Below, piece after piece: positions 1 through 6,911 of a DNA stretch of 9,739 nucleotides. Under the pieces are notes generated by a model. The model was not told the DNA's origin and did not search any database. It worked only from the letters and a program-made list of their open reading frames with translations. Source of the DNA: Spartobacteria bacterium (lineage in GTDB: Bacteria > Verrucomicrobiota > Verrucomicrobiia > Chthoniobacterales > Chthoniobacteraceae); assembly GCA_025350985.1 (NCBI GenBank), contig JANXWU010000137.1, positions 1 to 9,739 on the forward strand. The letters run 5' to 3'. Positions within the stretch are counted from its first letter, which is position 1, and the number at the start of each line of letters is the position of its first letter. A program made the translations under genes and the position numbers.

Positions 1-945
1 GCCGGCTTCGCCAGCTTCACGAGCGAGATTGAGCGCCGGGAAATCGTCGTAGCGCGGCTGTTCGAATTCGAGCTTCGCGAGCCTCGTAAAATCGAGCGGC
101 GGCAGGCGATTCGGGACGCGGTCAGGCCATGTCACGGCATACTGAATCGGAAAGCACATGTCGGTGGAACTGAGTTGCGCGAGCACCGAGCTGTCGATGA
201 ATTCGACCATCGAGTGAATGATCGATTGCGGGTGGACGATGACCTCGACGCGCTTCATTTCGACCTCGAATAGCCAGCGCGCCTCGATCATCTCGAGGCC
301 TTTGTTGAACAGGGTCGCGGAGTCGATGGTGATTTTCGCGCCCATGGTCCAGGTGGGATGCTTCAGCGCTTGCTCGACGGTAACGTGCGCGAGTTGTTCG
401 GCGGGCAGTTTGCGAAATGGCCCGCCGCTCGCCGTGAGGATGAGCCGCTGCACGTCGATCGAGTCGCGGCCTTCGAGGCACTGGAAAATCGCATTGTGCT
501 CGCTGTCCACGGGCAGGACTTTCACGCCTTTGCGCCGCGCGGCGTTCATCACGATCTCACCGGCCATGACGAGGATTTCCTTCGACGCGACGGCGATGTC
601 TTTGCCCGCCTCAATCGCCGCCAGCGCCGGCCGCAAACCGCCGGTGCCGACAATGGCGATGAGAACCAGGTCGGCTTCGGGGAGAGTCGCCAGTTCGACA
701 AGACCTTCTTCGCCAACGAGTATTTTCGATTTTCGATTTTCGATTTTCGATTGATCCGCTGTCTTGTCGGTGACGCAGATTTTTGCGTCGGGAAATTCGG
801 CGGACAACTTCGCAAGCGACGCGACATTTTTGTGTCCCGACATGCCGACGATTTCCATCCGCTCGGGAATGTCTCGCGCGACTTTAGCCGAGCTTTCTCC
901 GATGGAGCCGGTGGCTCCCAGTACCACGACGCGCCGTTTTCTCAT
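1..945 (-). CDS. dxr: 1-deoxy-D-xylulose 5-phosphate reductoisomerase (3'-truncated by window edge)
   Basis: Dxr converts 1-deoxy-D-xylulose 5-phosphate to 2-C-methyl-D-erythritol 4-phosphate with NADPH in the cytoplasm, the committed step of the MEP isoprenoid pathway. The frame is open from the ATG at 945 to base 1, giving 315 residues. The family is usually about 385-400 long, so roughly 75-85 C-terminal residues lie outside the window. Visible motifs are the NADPH-binding GATGSIG (10-16), ASKE (120-123), the metal-ligand motif VDSEHNA (D147, E149), ASGGPFR (172-178), the active-site lid HPTWTMG (H196, W199), NKGLE (E218, third metal ligand by alignment with E. coli E231) and HPQSIIHSMV. 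The start codon overlaps the cdsA stop as ATGA, so the start is well fixed and translation is probably coupled. Residues 65-75 are encoded by a 7-bp tandem repeat in a loop that varies across the family. Identification is near certain. Confidence 0.96.
   Translation of the reverse strand, partial: MRKRRVVVLGATGSIGESSAKVARDIPERMEIVGMSGHKNVASLAKLSAEFPDAKICVTDKTADQSKIENRKSKILVGEEGLVELATLPEADLVLIAIVGTGGLRPALAAIEAGKDIAVASKEILVMAGEIVMNAARRKGVKVLPVDSEHNAIFQCLEGRDSIDVQRLILTASGGPFRKLPAEQLAHVTVEQALKHPTWTMGAKITIDSATLFNKGLEMIEARWLFEVEMKRVEVIVHPQSIIHSMVEFIDSSVLAQLSSTDMCFPIQYAVTWPDRVPNRLPPLDFTRLAKLEFEQPRYDDFPALNLAREAGEAG
722..752. repeat. Heptanucleotide tandem repeat inside dxr, (ATTTTCG)x4 plus a partial copy
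   Basis: Four perfect direct copies of ATTTTCG (CGAAAAT on the coding strand) are followed by three more matching bases. The cytosines fall at 727, 734, 741 and 748, confirming a period of 7. Because 21 nt is three repeats and seven codons, the repeat encodes a 7-residue periodic peptide, QSKIENRKSKI, at Dxr residues 65-75. Gain or loss of one copy would shift the dxr frame; only changes of three copies would keep it. It is AT-rich compared with the surrounding sequence. Confidence 0.93.
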
Positions 946-1826
946 GACACCCGAAGCACCAGCCGCATGTAGAAAAACAGCAGCGGCGCGGTGAAAAGCA
1001 GGCTGTCGATCAGGTCGAGCGCCCCGCCGATGCCCGGCAATAGTTTGCCCGAATCCTTCACCTCCGTCGCCCGTTTCACCAAGGATTCCGCGAGGTCGCC
1101 GATGATCGCCGCGAAGCCGAGCAGCACGCCGAGAATCGCCGCGTCGCACGGTTTGATGAAACCCAAGCGCGGCCCCAGCGCCCACCTCAAGCCAAAGCTG
1201 CCGAGCGTCGAGAACGCGAGCGCGCCGAAAAATCCCTCCCACGTTTTCTTCGGGCTGATGTGCGGGACGAGCGGGTGTTTGCCGATGAGCGAGCCAGTCA
1301 CGTACGCGCCCATGTCGCTGAACTTCGTGACCACGATCAAGTAGAGCACGTAGAAATGTCCCGTGAGCGCGCCATCGCTCGCGCGCGGCGTCACGTACAC
1401 GATTTTCGTGATGAAATTAAAAAGCCACAGGACGTAAAGCAGTCCGAAGAGCGTGTAGGCCATCGTCTCCAGCGGCCAGATCGAGCGCATTTTTTCAAAC
1501 ATCTGCCGGCTGAAAACGACAAGCAGAAAAAACAGCAGTACAGCCATTTCAAAGTCGTACGAGCGCGCCCGGTCGCCGGGCTGGCGGAAGTAGTAAAAGC
1601 TGCCGGCGAGAAAAATCACGGCGCAGACCATGGCCGTGACTTTGAAGTTCGGCAGGTTTTTGTGGTCGAGCATGAGGTAAAATTCCCAAAGCCCGAGCAG
1701 CGCCATGGAGGAGATGAGGAAAAAATAACCGATCTCGTTTCCCGAAAAAATAATCCCGAGCGCGACCACCCAAAGAAGGATCGAGCTGCCCAATCGCCGA
1801 AGGAAAACGGAGCGCGCGTTGCTCAT
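942..1826 (-). CDS. cdsA: Phosphatidate cytidylyltransferase (CDP-diacylglycerol synthase)
   Basis: CdsA is an integral membrane enzyme that makes CDP-diacylglycerol from phosphatidic acid and CTP, the precursor of bacterial phospholipids. With the ATG at 1826 the protein has 294 residues and many hydrophobic segments spread along its length. Family motifs include KFSDMGAY (168-175), SPKKTWEG (191-198) and the C-terminal signature at 248-274, which contains SLVKRATEVKDS, PGIGG and ALDLID. The usual PGHGG..DR reads PGIGG..DL, with I266 for His and L272 for Arg; the acidic D271 and D274 remain. The frame could also start at an ATG at 1886 (+20 residues), but that extension is Arg/Pro-rich and soluble-looking. 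Neither start has a clear Shine-Dalgarno. A GC-only stem (1856-1860 with 1870-1874) lies in the spacer to the upstream gene. The stop overlaps the dxr start by 4 nt. Confidence 0.94.
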   Translation of the reverse strand: MSNARSVFLRRLGSSILLWVVALGIIFSGNEIGYFFLISSMALLGLWEFYLMLDHKNLPNFKVTAMVCAVIFLAGSFYYFRQPGDRARSYDFEMAVLLFFLLVVFSRQMFEKMRSIWPLETMAYTLFGLLYVLWLFNFITKIVYVTPRASDGALTGHFYVLYLIVVTKFSDMGAYVTGSLIGKHPLVPHISPKKTWEGFFGALAFSTLGSFGLRWALGPRLGFIKPCDAAILGVLLGFAAIIGDLAESLVKRATEVKDSGKLLPGIGGALDLIDSLLFTAPLLFFYMRLVLRVS

Positions 1827-1901
1827 GAAATCAGTCGGCGAGAATCGAAGAGGAACCCGCCGAAGGCAAGCGGGACCAGCGCGCATCGCAATCCAGTGGC
1901 A

Positions 1902-3614
1902 TTACTCTTTGGACTTCGCCCCCAGTTCGCGCGCCATGTTTCCAAACATCCTGTCGAGCTGCTGCGCACGGGCGAGCAGCGGCTCGTAAATCTGCTGCTG
2001 CGTGAGGCAGAAATCCCGCAGCAGTCCAAACGTGGCCGGCAGGCTTTTGAAAAAAACTTCGATCGAATGGCGCAGGTGATCCTCGATCGGCGCCAGCATC
2101 GCCTCGCGCTTGGAGATCATCGTCTCGCGATACACGGCCAGGAGCCGGTTGCGCTTGACCGTCGTCATCGCCAGACCCAGCACGGCGGAAGCCACCGCGC
2201 CCGTGCCTAGCATGGGCGTGATCGACAGGCCGGCGAGCGTGGCGGGGACGACGGCGACGCCGCTGCTAAACGCAATGCCAAACGGCACCCGCAGCCACGC
2301 CGCCATCTGGCGCAGGAGATGGGGAAGCTCGATGTCGAGTTGTTCCGCGGAAAAATGCGGCGCCAAACCGACGTCGATACATCGGATTAAATTCTCGCGC
2401 TGCACGGTGAAGTCCGGCTCTGGCAGCGACTCGTGGCCCACGCTTTTTCCCAGCCATTCATGCAGTTCCCGCCACACGTTTTTCAAGTCGCTTTGCAGCA
2501 GGTCAACCGAGTTTCCTATTTGCTTGCCCATCGCCTCCCGCAGCCGCACTTCGACTTCCTCGCGGATGCCGTCCTGCCACTGCGCTCCTTGGAAGAGGAG
2601 TTTGATCGTGGAGAAAATGGAGAGCCGCTTTTGCAGCAACTCTTCGCCGCGTTTCTGCGCTGTCTCACAGGTTTGCGCGAGCGTCCACAGTGCGCCGCCG
2701 ACCCCGCGCAGCGACTGCTCCTTGCGGTCGGCCAGCTTGTGTTCGAGCGCGGACAGCCGGTCGTTTTCCATCCTCAACGCGAGCATGGCTTCGCGCGCCT
2801 TGCGTCCGGTGGCGGCGAGTATTTTCTCCGCCCGCTGCGAAGTCTCGCGCAACCGTTGCAGACTCGTGTCCCCGTGGGTGAACGCCTCGTTGATGAATGC
2901 CTCCAAACCTAAAATGCCGCTGCCCGCCAGCAGCCGCTCTTTGTCAGCGCCCGTGGTTTTGGCCAACAGCGCATTTTTCGCCGACACGGCAAAAACCGGG
3001 CGGCTCAGGCTGAGTTTTTCGCGGACTTTTTGCTCGACGTGCTGGATGACGGCGGCGATTTCCACCGCACTGCGCTGGTCGGCGTGTTGCAGTACAAAGG
3101 CCATTTTGCCAGCCCAGTGTTGCGCGAGAAAGGTCGCGGCTTCCCACGTCGCGGAAGCCCACGGGTTGGTGACGGAAAGCACGATCAACACAACGTCGGC
3201 CTGCGTGAGAAAAGGCGCGATTTTCTCCCAATCCTCCGACGGCACCGCAGCCGTGGCCGAAAAATCCAGGGCGTGAATATCGTGCAGAAAACGGTGCGGA
3301 CGCCGGCACTCGATGAACCCGGACTCCTGATGATCGCTGGCTTCGGGGCCGAAGGTGAAGAGCCGCGCCGACCTGGACGGCTCTTCGCCGCCCGCGAAAC
3401 ATTCGCGTCCAAACAACGCGTCGAGCAGCGAAGATTTGTCCGCGCTGGCGTCGCCCACCGCCACCAGGAGAAGCGGTTCGCGCAAGCGGTCGCCGAGTTC
3501 ATGCAGCCCGTCGAAGATCGCCGGCTCCGCGTGGAGATCGTGCGCGAGCGAGGAGAGAGAGAAGATCGCCGCGCCGAGTTGCGCGCGCAGTTGCAAATAA
3601 TCGTCGCCGATCAT
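1902..3614 (-). CDS. Dynamin-like protein with degenerate GTPase motifs
   Basis: This 570-residue protein has the layout of bacterial dynamin-like proteins: an N-terminal GTPase-like domain (about 45-245), long helical regions (about 255-400) and a hydrophobic paddle-like segment (443-486) followed by more helix. Such proteins bind and remodel membranes. The nucleotide motifs are eroded. The P-loop reads GDASADKSS (54-62), with D59 (codon GAC) where GKS needs Gly. The switch II DTPG position reads DFSA (117-120). The G4 motif N/TKxD reads QHAD (176-179). Only the G5-like SAK (211-213) is intact. The fold signature LTQADVVLIVLSVTNP (136-151) is typical of dynamins, so the relationship is probable although catalysis is doubtful. 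The ATG overlaps the stop of the upstream deacetylase as ATGA, supporting the start and coupling. No second dynamin gene, common in bacterial pairs, lies next to it. Function in this organism is unknown; a lipid or envelope role is inferred from the neighbours. Confidence 0.75.
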   Translation of the reverse strand: MIGDDYLQLRAQLGAAIFSLSSLAHDLHAEPAIFDGLHELGDRLREPLLLVAVGDASADKSSLLDALFGRECFAGGEEPSRSARLFTFGPEASDHQESGFIECRRPHRFLHDIHALDFSATAAVPSEDWEKIAPFLTQADVVLIVLSVTNPWASATWEAATFLAQHWAGKMAFVLQHADQRSAVEIAAVIQHVEQKVREKLSLSRPVFAVSAKNALLAKTTGADKERLLAGSGILGLEAFINEAFTHGDTSLQRLRETSQRAEKILAATGRKAREAMLALRMENDRLSALEHKLADRKEQSLRGVGGALWTLAQTCETAQKRGEELLQKRLSIFSTIKLLFQGAQWQDGIREEVEVRLREAMGKQIGNSVDLLQSDLKNVWRELHEWLGKSVGHESLPEPDFTVQRENLIRCIDVGLAPHFSAEQLDIELPHLLRQMAAWLRVPFGIAFSSGVAVVPATLAGLSITPMLGTGAVASAVLGLAMTTVKRNRLLAVYRETMISKREAMLAPIEDHLRHSIEVFFKSLPATFGLLRDFCLTQQQIYEPLLARAQQLDRMFGNMARELGAKSKE

Positions 3615-4762
3615 TTCCGGCGCTTGGGACTCTTTTTCGGTGCGGGCTTCGCAGGCGGCTCTGCGACGACGGGCGGAGCGGAGGGTTCCACGCTGGTGCT
3701 CGATTTTTCCAGCGCCAGCAACTCGGATACTTTCACAAAATGGAATCCCTTGGCGAGCAGCGCGTCGAGCGTCTCCGGCATCGCGGCGACGGTCGTGGCA
3801 TGAATGTCATGCGAGAGGATGATCGAGCCGTTGTGTGTGTGGCCGATGATTTCGTGGGCGACGTGATCGGCGTTACGGATTTTCCAATCGAGCGGATCGA
3901 CATCCCACAAAATGATTTTGTAGCCAAACTCCGCGTTGACCCATTGCCGCTGGCGGGAGGTGAGTTCGCCGTAGGGCGGGCGCATGATCGCGGGTTTCAC
4001 CCCGCATGCCGCGACGATCGCGTCCTGCGTGCGCTGGAGCTGGCTGCGCAGCGCCTCGTCGCTCAGCTTGGCAAGGTTCGGATGCGACCAGGAATGGTTC
4101 GCGATTTCGTGGCCCTCGGCGACGATGCGTTTGACGATTTCCGGGTATTGCTTGGCGCATTCGCCGACGAGAAAAAACGTCGCCTTGATGTTTCGCTGCT
4201 TGAGCATCGCGAGCAGTTTCGGCGTGTTCGTGGCGTGCGGACCGTCGTCAAAAGTCATCGCAATCGACGGCGCGTCGATGGTGGCCGAACTCCAGGTGAT
4301 CTTGGGTTGGCCGGCGAATTTCGGCGGAGTCGCGGGCTGGCTCGGGGGTGGCGTCGCCGTGGTTTTCGGTTCCACGGCGATCGCCGGGGTTATTTCCCGC
4401 GGGATGGCGGGAGGTTCGGAAACGACGGAAGGCTTGGCGGTTTCGGAACGCGACGGCGGACTGCTTTGGGCTTGTACCGACGGGCGCAGCCAGACCCAGC
4501 CGATGACCGCGAGCGCCAGGCCGATGCCAAATTGCAGCCGCCACGTCAGGATAAAGCGCCAAACTTCCCGGCCCCAAGCGCGTGGCTCCAGCGCTGGCTC
4601 CGAAAGCACGTCGTGAAGCTCGGGCACCGGATTTGGAGTCACCGTTTCCGGCTCTCGACGCGCGGCCGGTGGTTCTGGCGCGAGGCCCGGCTCCGGTTCT
4701 GAGAAATTAAAGAGCATCGGCTGATTGTCGTCCGGCTTGAAATTTTCGGAGCGGTCGCGCAT
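3611..4762 (-). CDS. Membrane-anchored polysaccharide deacetylase (NodB/CE4 family)
   Basis: This is a metal-dependent N-deacetylase of carbohydrate esterase family 4. Known members remove acetyl groups from peptidoglycan, chitooligosaccharides or exopolysaccharide; the substrate cannot be told from sequence. With the ATG at 4762 it has 383 residues: a Pro/Glu-rich N-terminal tail (1-76), one membrane segment (about 77-92), a Pro/Ser/Thr-rich linker (about 95-155), the catalytic domain (about 160-345) and a Pro/Ala/Lys-rich C-terminal tail. All five CE4 motifs are present: TFDDGP (170-175), HSWSH (223-227, metal ligands), RPPYG (261-265), WDVDPLDW (286-293) and LSHDIH (316-321). The domain is therefore predicted to be active outside the cytoplasmic membrane. 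An in-frame ATG at 4879 would overlap mtnP by about 100 bp and is unlikely. The chosen start lies 11 nt after the mtnP stop with a weak GAAG upstream. Confidence 0.9.
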   Translation of the reverse strand: MRDRSENFKPDDNQPMLFNFSEPEPGLAPEPPAARREPETVTPNPVPELHDVLSEPALEPRAWGREVWRFILTWRLQFGIGLALAVIGWVWLRPSVQAQSSPPSRSETAKPSVVSEPPAIPREITPAIAVEPKTTATPPPSQPATPPKFAGQPKITWSSATIDAPSIAMTFDDGPHATNTPKLLAMLKQRNIKATFFLVGECAKQYPEIVKRIVAEGHEIANHSWSHPNLAKLSDEALRSQLQRTQDAIVAACGVKPAIMRPPYGELTSRQRQWVNAEFGYKIILWDVDPLDWKIRNADHVAHEIIGHTHNGSIILSHDIHATTVAAMPETLDALLAKGFHFVKVSELLALEKSSTSVEPSAPPVVAEPPAKPAPKKSPKRRK

Positions 4763-4773
4763 GGGCTTCGACT

Positions 4774-5640
4774 CTACAAGAACCGGCCGAGAATCGCGCG
4801 CAATTTTTCGCCCGTCTCGCGCGGCCAGAGTTTCCGGTCGGTGACCAGTGCAGAATCGAGCGTGCGGTGCTCGGGCCAATCGGGAACGAGCGGGATTTTG
4901 GGGATGACTGCGGCGAGGATTTTCTTCGCGCGCTCTGCATTGGAAAGGAGCCGTCCGATGACCATGTCCGCCGTCACCGGCTCTTCCTCGACCCGCCAGC
5001 AGTCATAGTCGGTGATCATGGCAATCGTCGCCTGCGCGATCTCGGCTTCGCGCGAAAGTTTTGCCTCGGGCAGGTTCGTCATGCCGATGATGTCGAAGCC
5101 GTTGCGCCGGTAAAACTCCGACTCCGCCCGCGTGCTGAACGCCGGCCCGTCCATGTTCACGTAGGTGCCGCCGTTGTGAATCGTGAAGCCGAGCGCGCCT
5201 GCTTCCGCCGCGACGAGGGCGCGCAATTTTTCGCTCGTGGGATCGCCGAAGCTGACGTGCGCGGCGATGCCCTCGCCGAAAAATGTGTGCGCGGTGCGCG
5301 TGCTCATCCGGTCGAAAAACTGCGAGGGAAGGACGATGTGTTCGGGCTCGTATTGCGTCTGCAAACTGCCGACGGCCGAGACGCTGAGAATCCAGCGCAC
5401 GCCCAGCGACCGCAGTGCATAAATGTTCGCACGGTGGTTCAACTCATGCGGCAAAATGCGGTGACCGCGTGCGTGCCGGGGCAGAAAAAAAACGCGCCGA
5501 CCGGCGATGCGTCCGCCGAAAATCACATCCGAGGGTGGACCAAACGGCGTGTCGATTTTCTGCTCGGTGGGCTCGGTCAACCCGTCGATTTGGTAAAGGC
5601 CGCTGCCGCCGATGATGCCGATGGCCGGTTCGTTTTGCAT
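4774..5640 (-). CDS. mtnP: S-methyl-5'-thioadenosine phosphorylase
   Basis: MtnP cleaves 5'-methylthioadenosine with phosphate to adenine and 5-methylthioribose 1-phosphate, feeding purine and methionine salvage after polyamine synthesis. The 288-residue protein has the length and motifs of the MTAP/PNP family: GGSGLY (11-16), RHARGH with phosphate-site R55/H56, NHRANIYAL (68-76), SAVGSL (88-93), NMDGPAFSTRAES (162-174), GMTNLPEA (186-193) and TDYDCW (210-215). Asp 211 and 213 in the last motif fit 6-aminopurine specificity, which favours MTA over inosine or guanosine. A TTG three codons earlier (5649) is possible, but the ATG at 5640 is preferred; neither has a clear Shine-Dalgarno. It is the first gene of the minus-strand run and is followed closely by the deacetylase gene. 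No other methionine-salvage gene is in the window. Confidence 0.95.
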   Translation of the reverse strand: MQNEPAIGIIGGSGLYQIDGLTEPTEQKIDTPFGPPSDVIFGGRIAGRRVFFLPRHARGHRILPHELNHRANIYALRSLGVRWILSVSAVGSLQTQYEPEHIVLPSQFFDRMSTRTAHTFFGEGIAAHVSFGDPTSEKLRALVAAEAGALGFTIHNGGTYVNMDGPAFSTRAESEFYRRNGFDIIGMTNLPEAKLSREAEIAQATIAMITDYDCWRVEEEPVTADMVIGRLLSNAERAKKILAAVIPKIPLVPDWPEHRTLDSALVTDRKLWPRETGEKLRAILGRFL

Positions 5641-5739
5641 GGCGGTCAATGAAGCAAACGCGCGGCGGATGGGAAGCGGAAAACCGACGCGTCAGAGCGC
5701 GTCTTGTTTTTTAAATCGCGTCTGTTAGCGTTTTTTTCG
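5641..5739. promoter_or_regulatory. Divergent intergenic region between mtnP and the BFN gene
   Basis: This 99-bp gap separates two genes read in opposite directions, so by layout it should carry the promoters of both the minus-strand operon and the plus-strand BFN gene. The part nearest the BFN gene (5704-5738) is AT-rich with T-runs, unlike its surroundings. I could not assign convincing -35 and -10 boxes, and neither start has a Shine-Dalgarno. Confidence 0.4.
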
Positions 5740-6243
5740 ATGCCGAACAAATCCGTGATCCCCGTGCAAGTGAAGACGGTGCTGCCGACGACGGCGGGAC
5801 GCGCGGTGTTTCTCGGCAACGACGAAAAAACCTTCGTCATTTACGTCGATGAAAGCGTCGGCGCGGCGATCACGATGTTCCTCGCGGAGACGCCGAAGGA
5901 GCGTCCGCTGACACACGATTTGATGACGCACCTGATGACAGCGCTCGGCGCGAAAATCGAGCGCGTGATCATCAACGATTTGAAAAGCGCGACGTATTTC
6001 GCGCGGCTGATCCTCAGTGCGGAGAACGAGCTTTTGCAGAAAAAAATCATCGAGCTCGACGCGCGTCCGAGTGACAGCATCGCTCTGGCGACGGCGCAAA
6101 AAGCGCAGATTTATGTCGCGCGTGAAGTGTGGGATGAAGTCGAGGACATGTCCGAGGTGCTGCGCAAAATGGAGGAGAACGCGGCGCGCGGCGAGGCGGA
6201 ATCGGGCCCGGGCGAAGAGGAGGAAGGCGAGAGCGAGGAGTAG
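5740..6243 (+). CDS. Bifunctional nuclease (BFN/DUF151) domain protein
   Basis: The 167-residue protein matches the DNase/RNase BFN family (DUF151), small proteins studied as bifunctional nucleases in plants and as a structural family in Thermotoga; the bacterial cellular role is poorly defined. Seen here: an N-terminal strand-rich part (VKTVLPTTAGRAVFLG, 11-26), RPLTHDLM (55-62), the helical ERVIINDLKSATYFARL stretch and the family-defining DARPSDSIALA (107-117). Residues 145-167 form a very acidic Glu-rich tail outside the core domain. The ATG at 5740 is used because it begins the conserved domain directly; a TTG at 5704 would add 12 residues. It is the only plus-strand gene, transcribed away from mtnP and toward pdxH. 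Family assignment is firm; nuclease activity is inferred. Confidence 0.88.
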   Translation: MPNKSVIPVQVKTVLPTTAGRAVFLGNDEKTFVIYVDESVGAAITMFLAETPKERPLTHDLMTHLMTALGAKIERVIINDLKSATYFARLILSAENELLQKKIIELDARPSDSIALATAQKAQIYVAREVWDEVEDMSEVLRKMEENAARGEAESGPGEEEEGESEE

Positions 6244-6259
6244 CGGGGGCGGCGTGTCG

Positions 6260-6910
6260 TCACGGAGCGAGACGGCTGATTTGCCAGGAGCCATCCGGTT
6301 GCCGGGTGTAAAGCATCCGGTCGTGCAGCCGATTGGGACGCCCCTGCCAAAATTCCATTTCCGAGGGTGCCACGCAAAAGCCGCCCCAGTAGGGCGGCAG
6401 CGGCACGTCGTCGCCGTATTGTTTTGAAATTTCATCGAGCCGCTGTTCGAGCACGCCGCGATTCGCCACGACTTCGCTCTGCCTTGAAACCCAGGCCCCG
6501 CGCCGGCTGCCGGGCGGTCGCGATTTGAAATACGCTTCCGATTCCTCGCGCGAGGTTTTCGTCACCCGGCCGCGAATGCAGACCTGCCGTTCGAGCTCCG
6601 CCCAGAAAAACAGCAAAGCTGCGCGCGGATTTTCCGCGAGCTGCCGGCCTTTGGCGCTTTCGTAGTTCGTGAAAAAAGTGAATCCGCGTTCGTCAAAAGC
6701 CTTGAGCAAAACCGTGCGGACAAACGGCGTGCCGTCGGTGGTCGCGGTGGCGAGCGACATGCTGTTGGCATCCGCAAATTCCGCGTCCACCGCTTCGTGG
6801 AACCAGCGCGCAAATTGTTGAATGGGGTCGGCTTCCAACCCGGCTTTGCGCAGCCCGCGCGCGGTGTATTCCCGCCGCAGCGCTGCCACTTTTTCCGACG
6901 ACAGTTTCAA
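6260..6910 (-). CDS. pdxH: Pyridoxamine/pyridoxine 5'-phosphate oxidase, predicted TTG start
   Basis: PdxH is an FMN-dependent cytoplasmic oxidase that converts pyridoxamine or pyridoxine 5'-phosphate to pyridoxal 5'-phosphate, the last step of PLP synthesis or salvage. From the TTG at 6910 the protein has 216 residues, normal for the family. It shows the substrate-binding REYT near the N-terminus (13-16), the FMN-binding RTVLLK (65-70) and TNYESAKG (81-88), RGAWVSRQS (137-145), the PROSITE-type signature EFWQGRPNRLHDR (186-198) and the canonical C-terminus RLAP. No ATG occurs in frame before residue 51, inside the domain. An upstream in-frame ATG at 7012 would overlap the response regulator gene by about 100 bp. 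The TTG follows the regulator's TAG after one base, so coupled translation is likely. It ends 16 bp from the convergent BFN gene. Confidence 0.93.
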   Translation of the reverse strand: MKLSSEKVAALRREYTARGLRKAGLEADPIQQFARWFHEAVDAEFADANSMSLATATTDGTPFVRTVLLKAFDERGFTFFTNYESAKGRQLAENPRAALLFFWAELERQVCIRGRVTKTSREESEAYFKSRPPGSRRGAWVSRQSEVVANRGVLEQRLDEISKQYGDDVPLPPYWGGFCVAPSEMEFWQGRPNRLHDRMLYTRQPDGSWQISRLAP

Positions 6911-6911
6911 A

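Noticed and set aside
1856..1874. CCCGC / GCGGG hairpin between the dynamin-like gene and cdsA as a terminator
   Set aside because: The stem is only 5 bp with a 9-nt loop and no T-run follows on the minus strand.
2110..3276. 388-codon plus-strand open frame opposite the dynamin-like gene, and another at 1260-2210
   Set aside because: Ser/Arg-rich or charged, low-complexity translations without domains, fully antisense to better-supported genes; typical GC-rich shadows.
3740..4702. Plus-strand open frames opposite the deacetylase and mtnP (also 4867-5652)
   Set aside because: The minus-strand frames carry complete catalytic motifs, while these translations show none.
6241..6262. Terminator between the convergent BFN and pdxH genes
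   Set aside because: Only 16 bp separate the two stops, and no stable stem with a T-run is visible on either strand.
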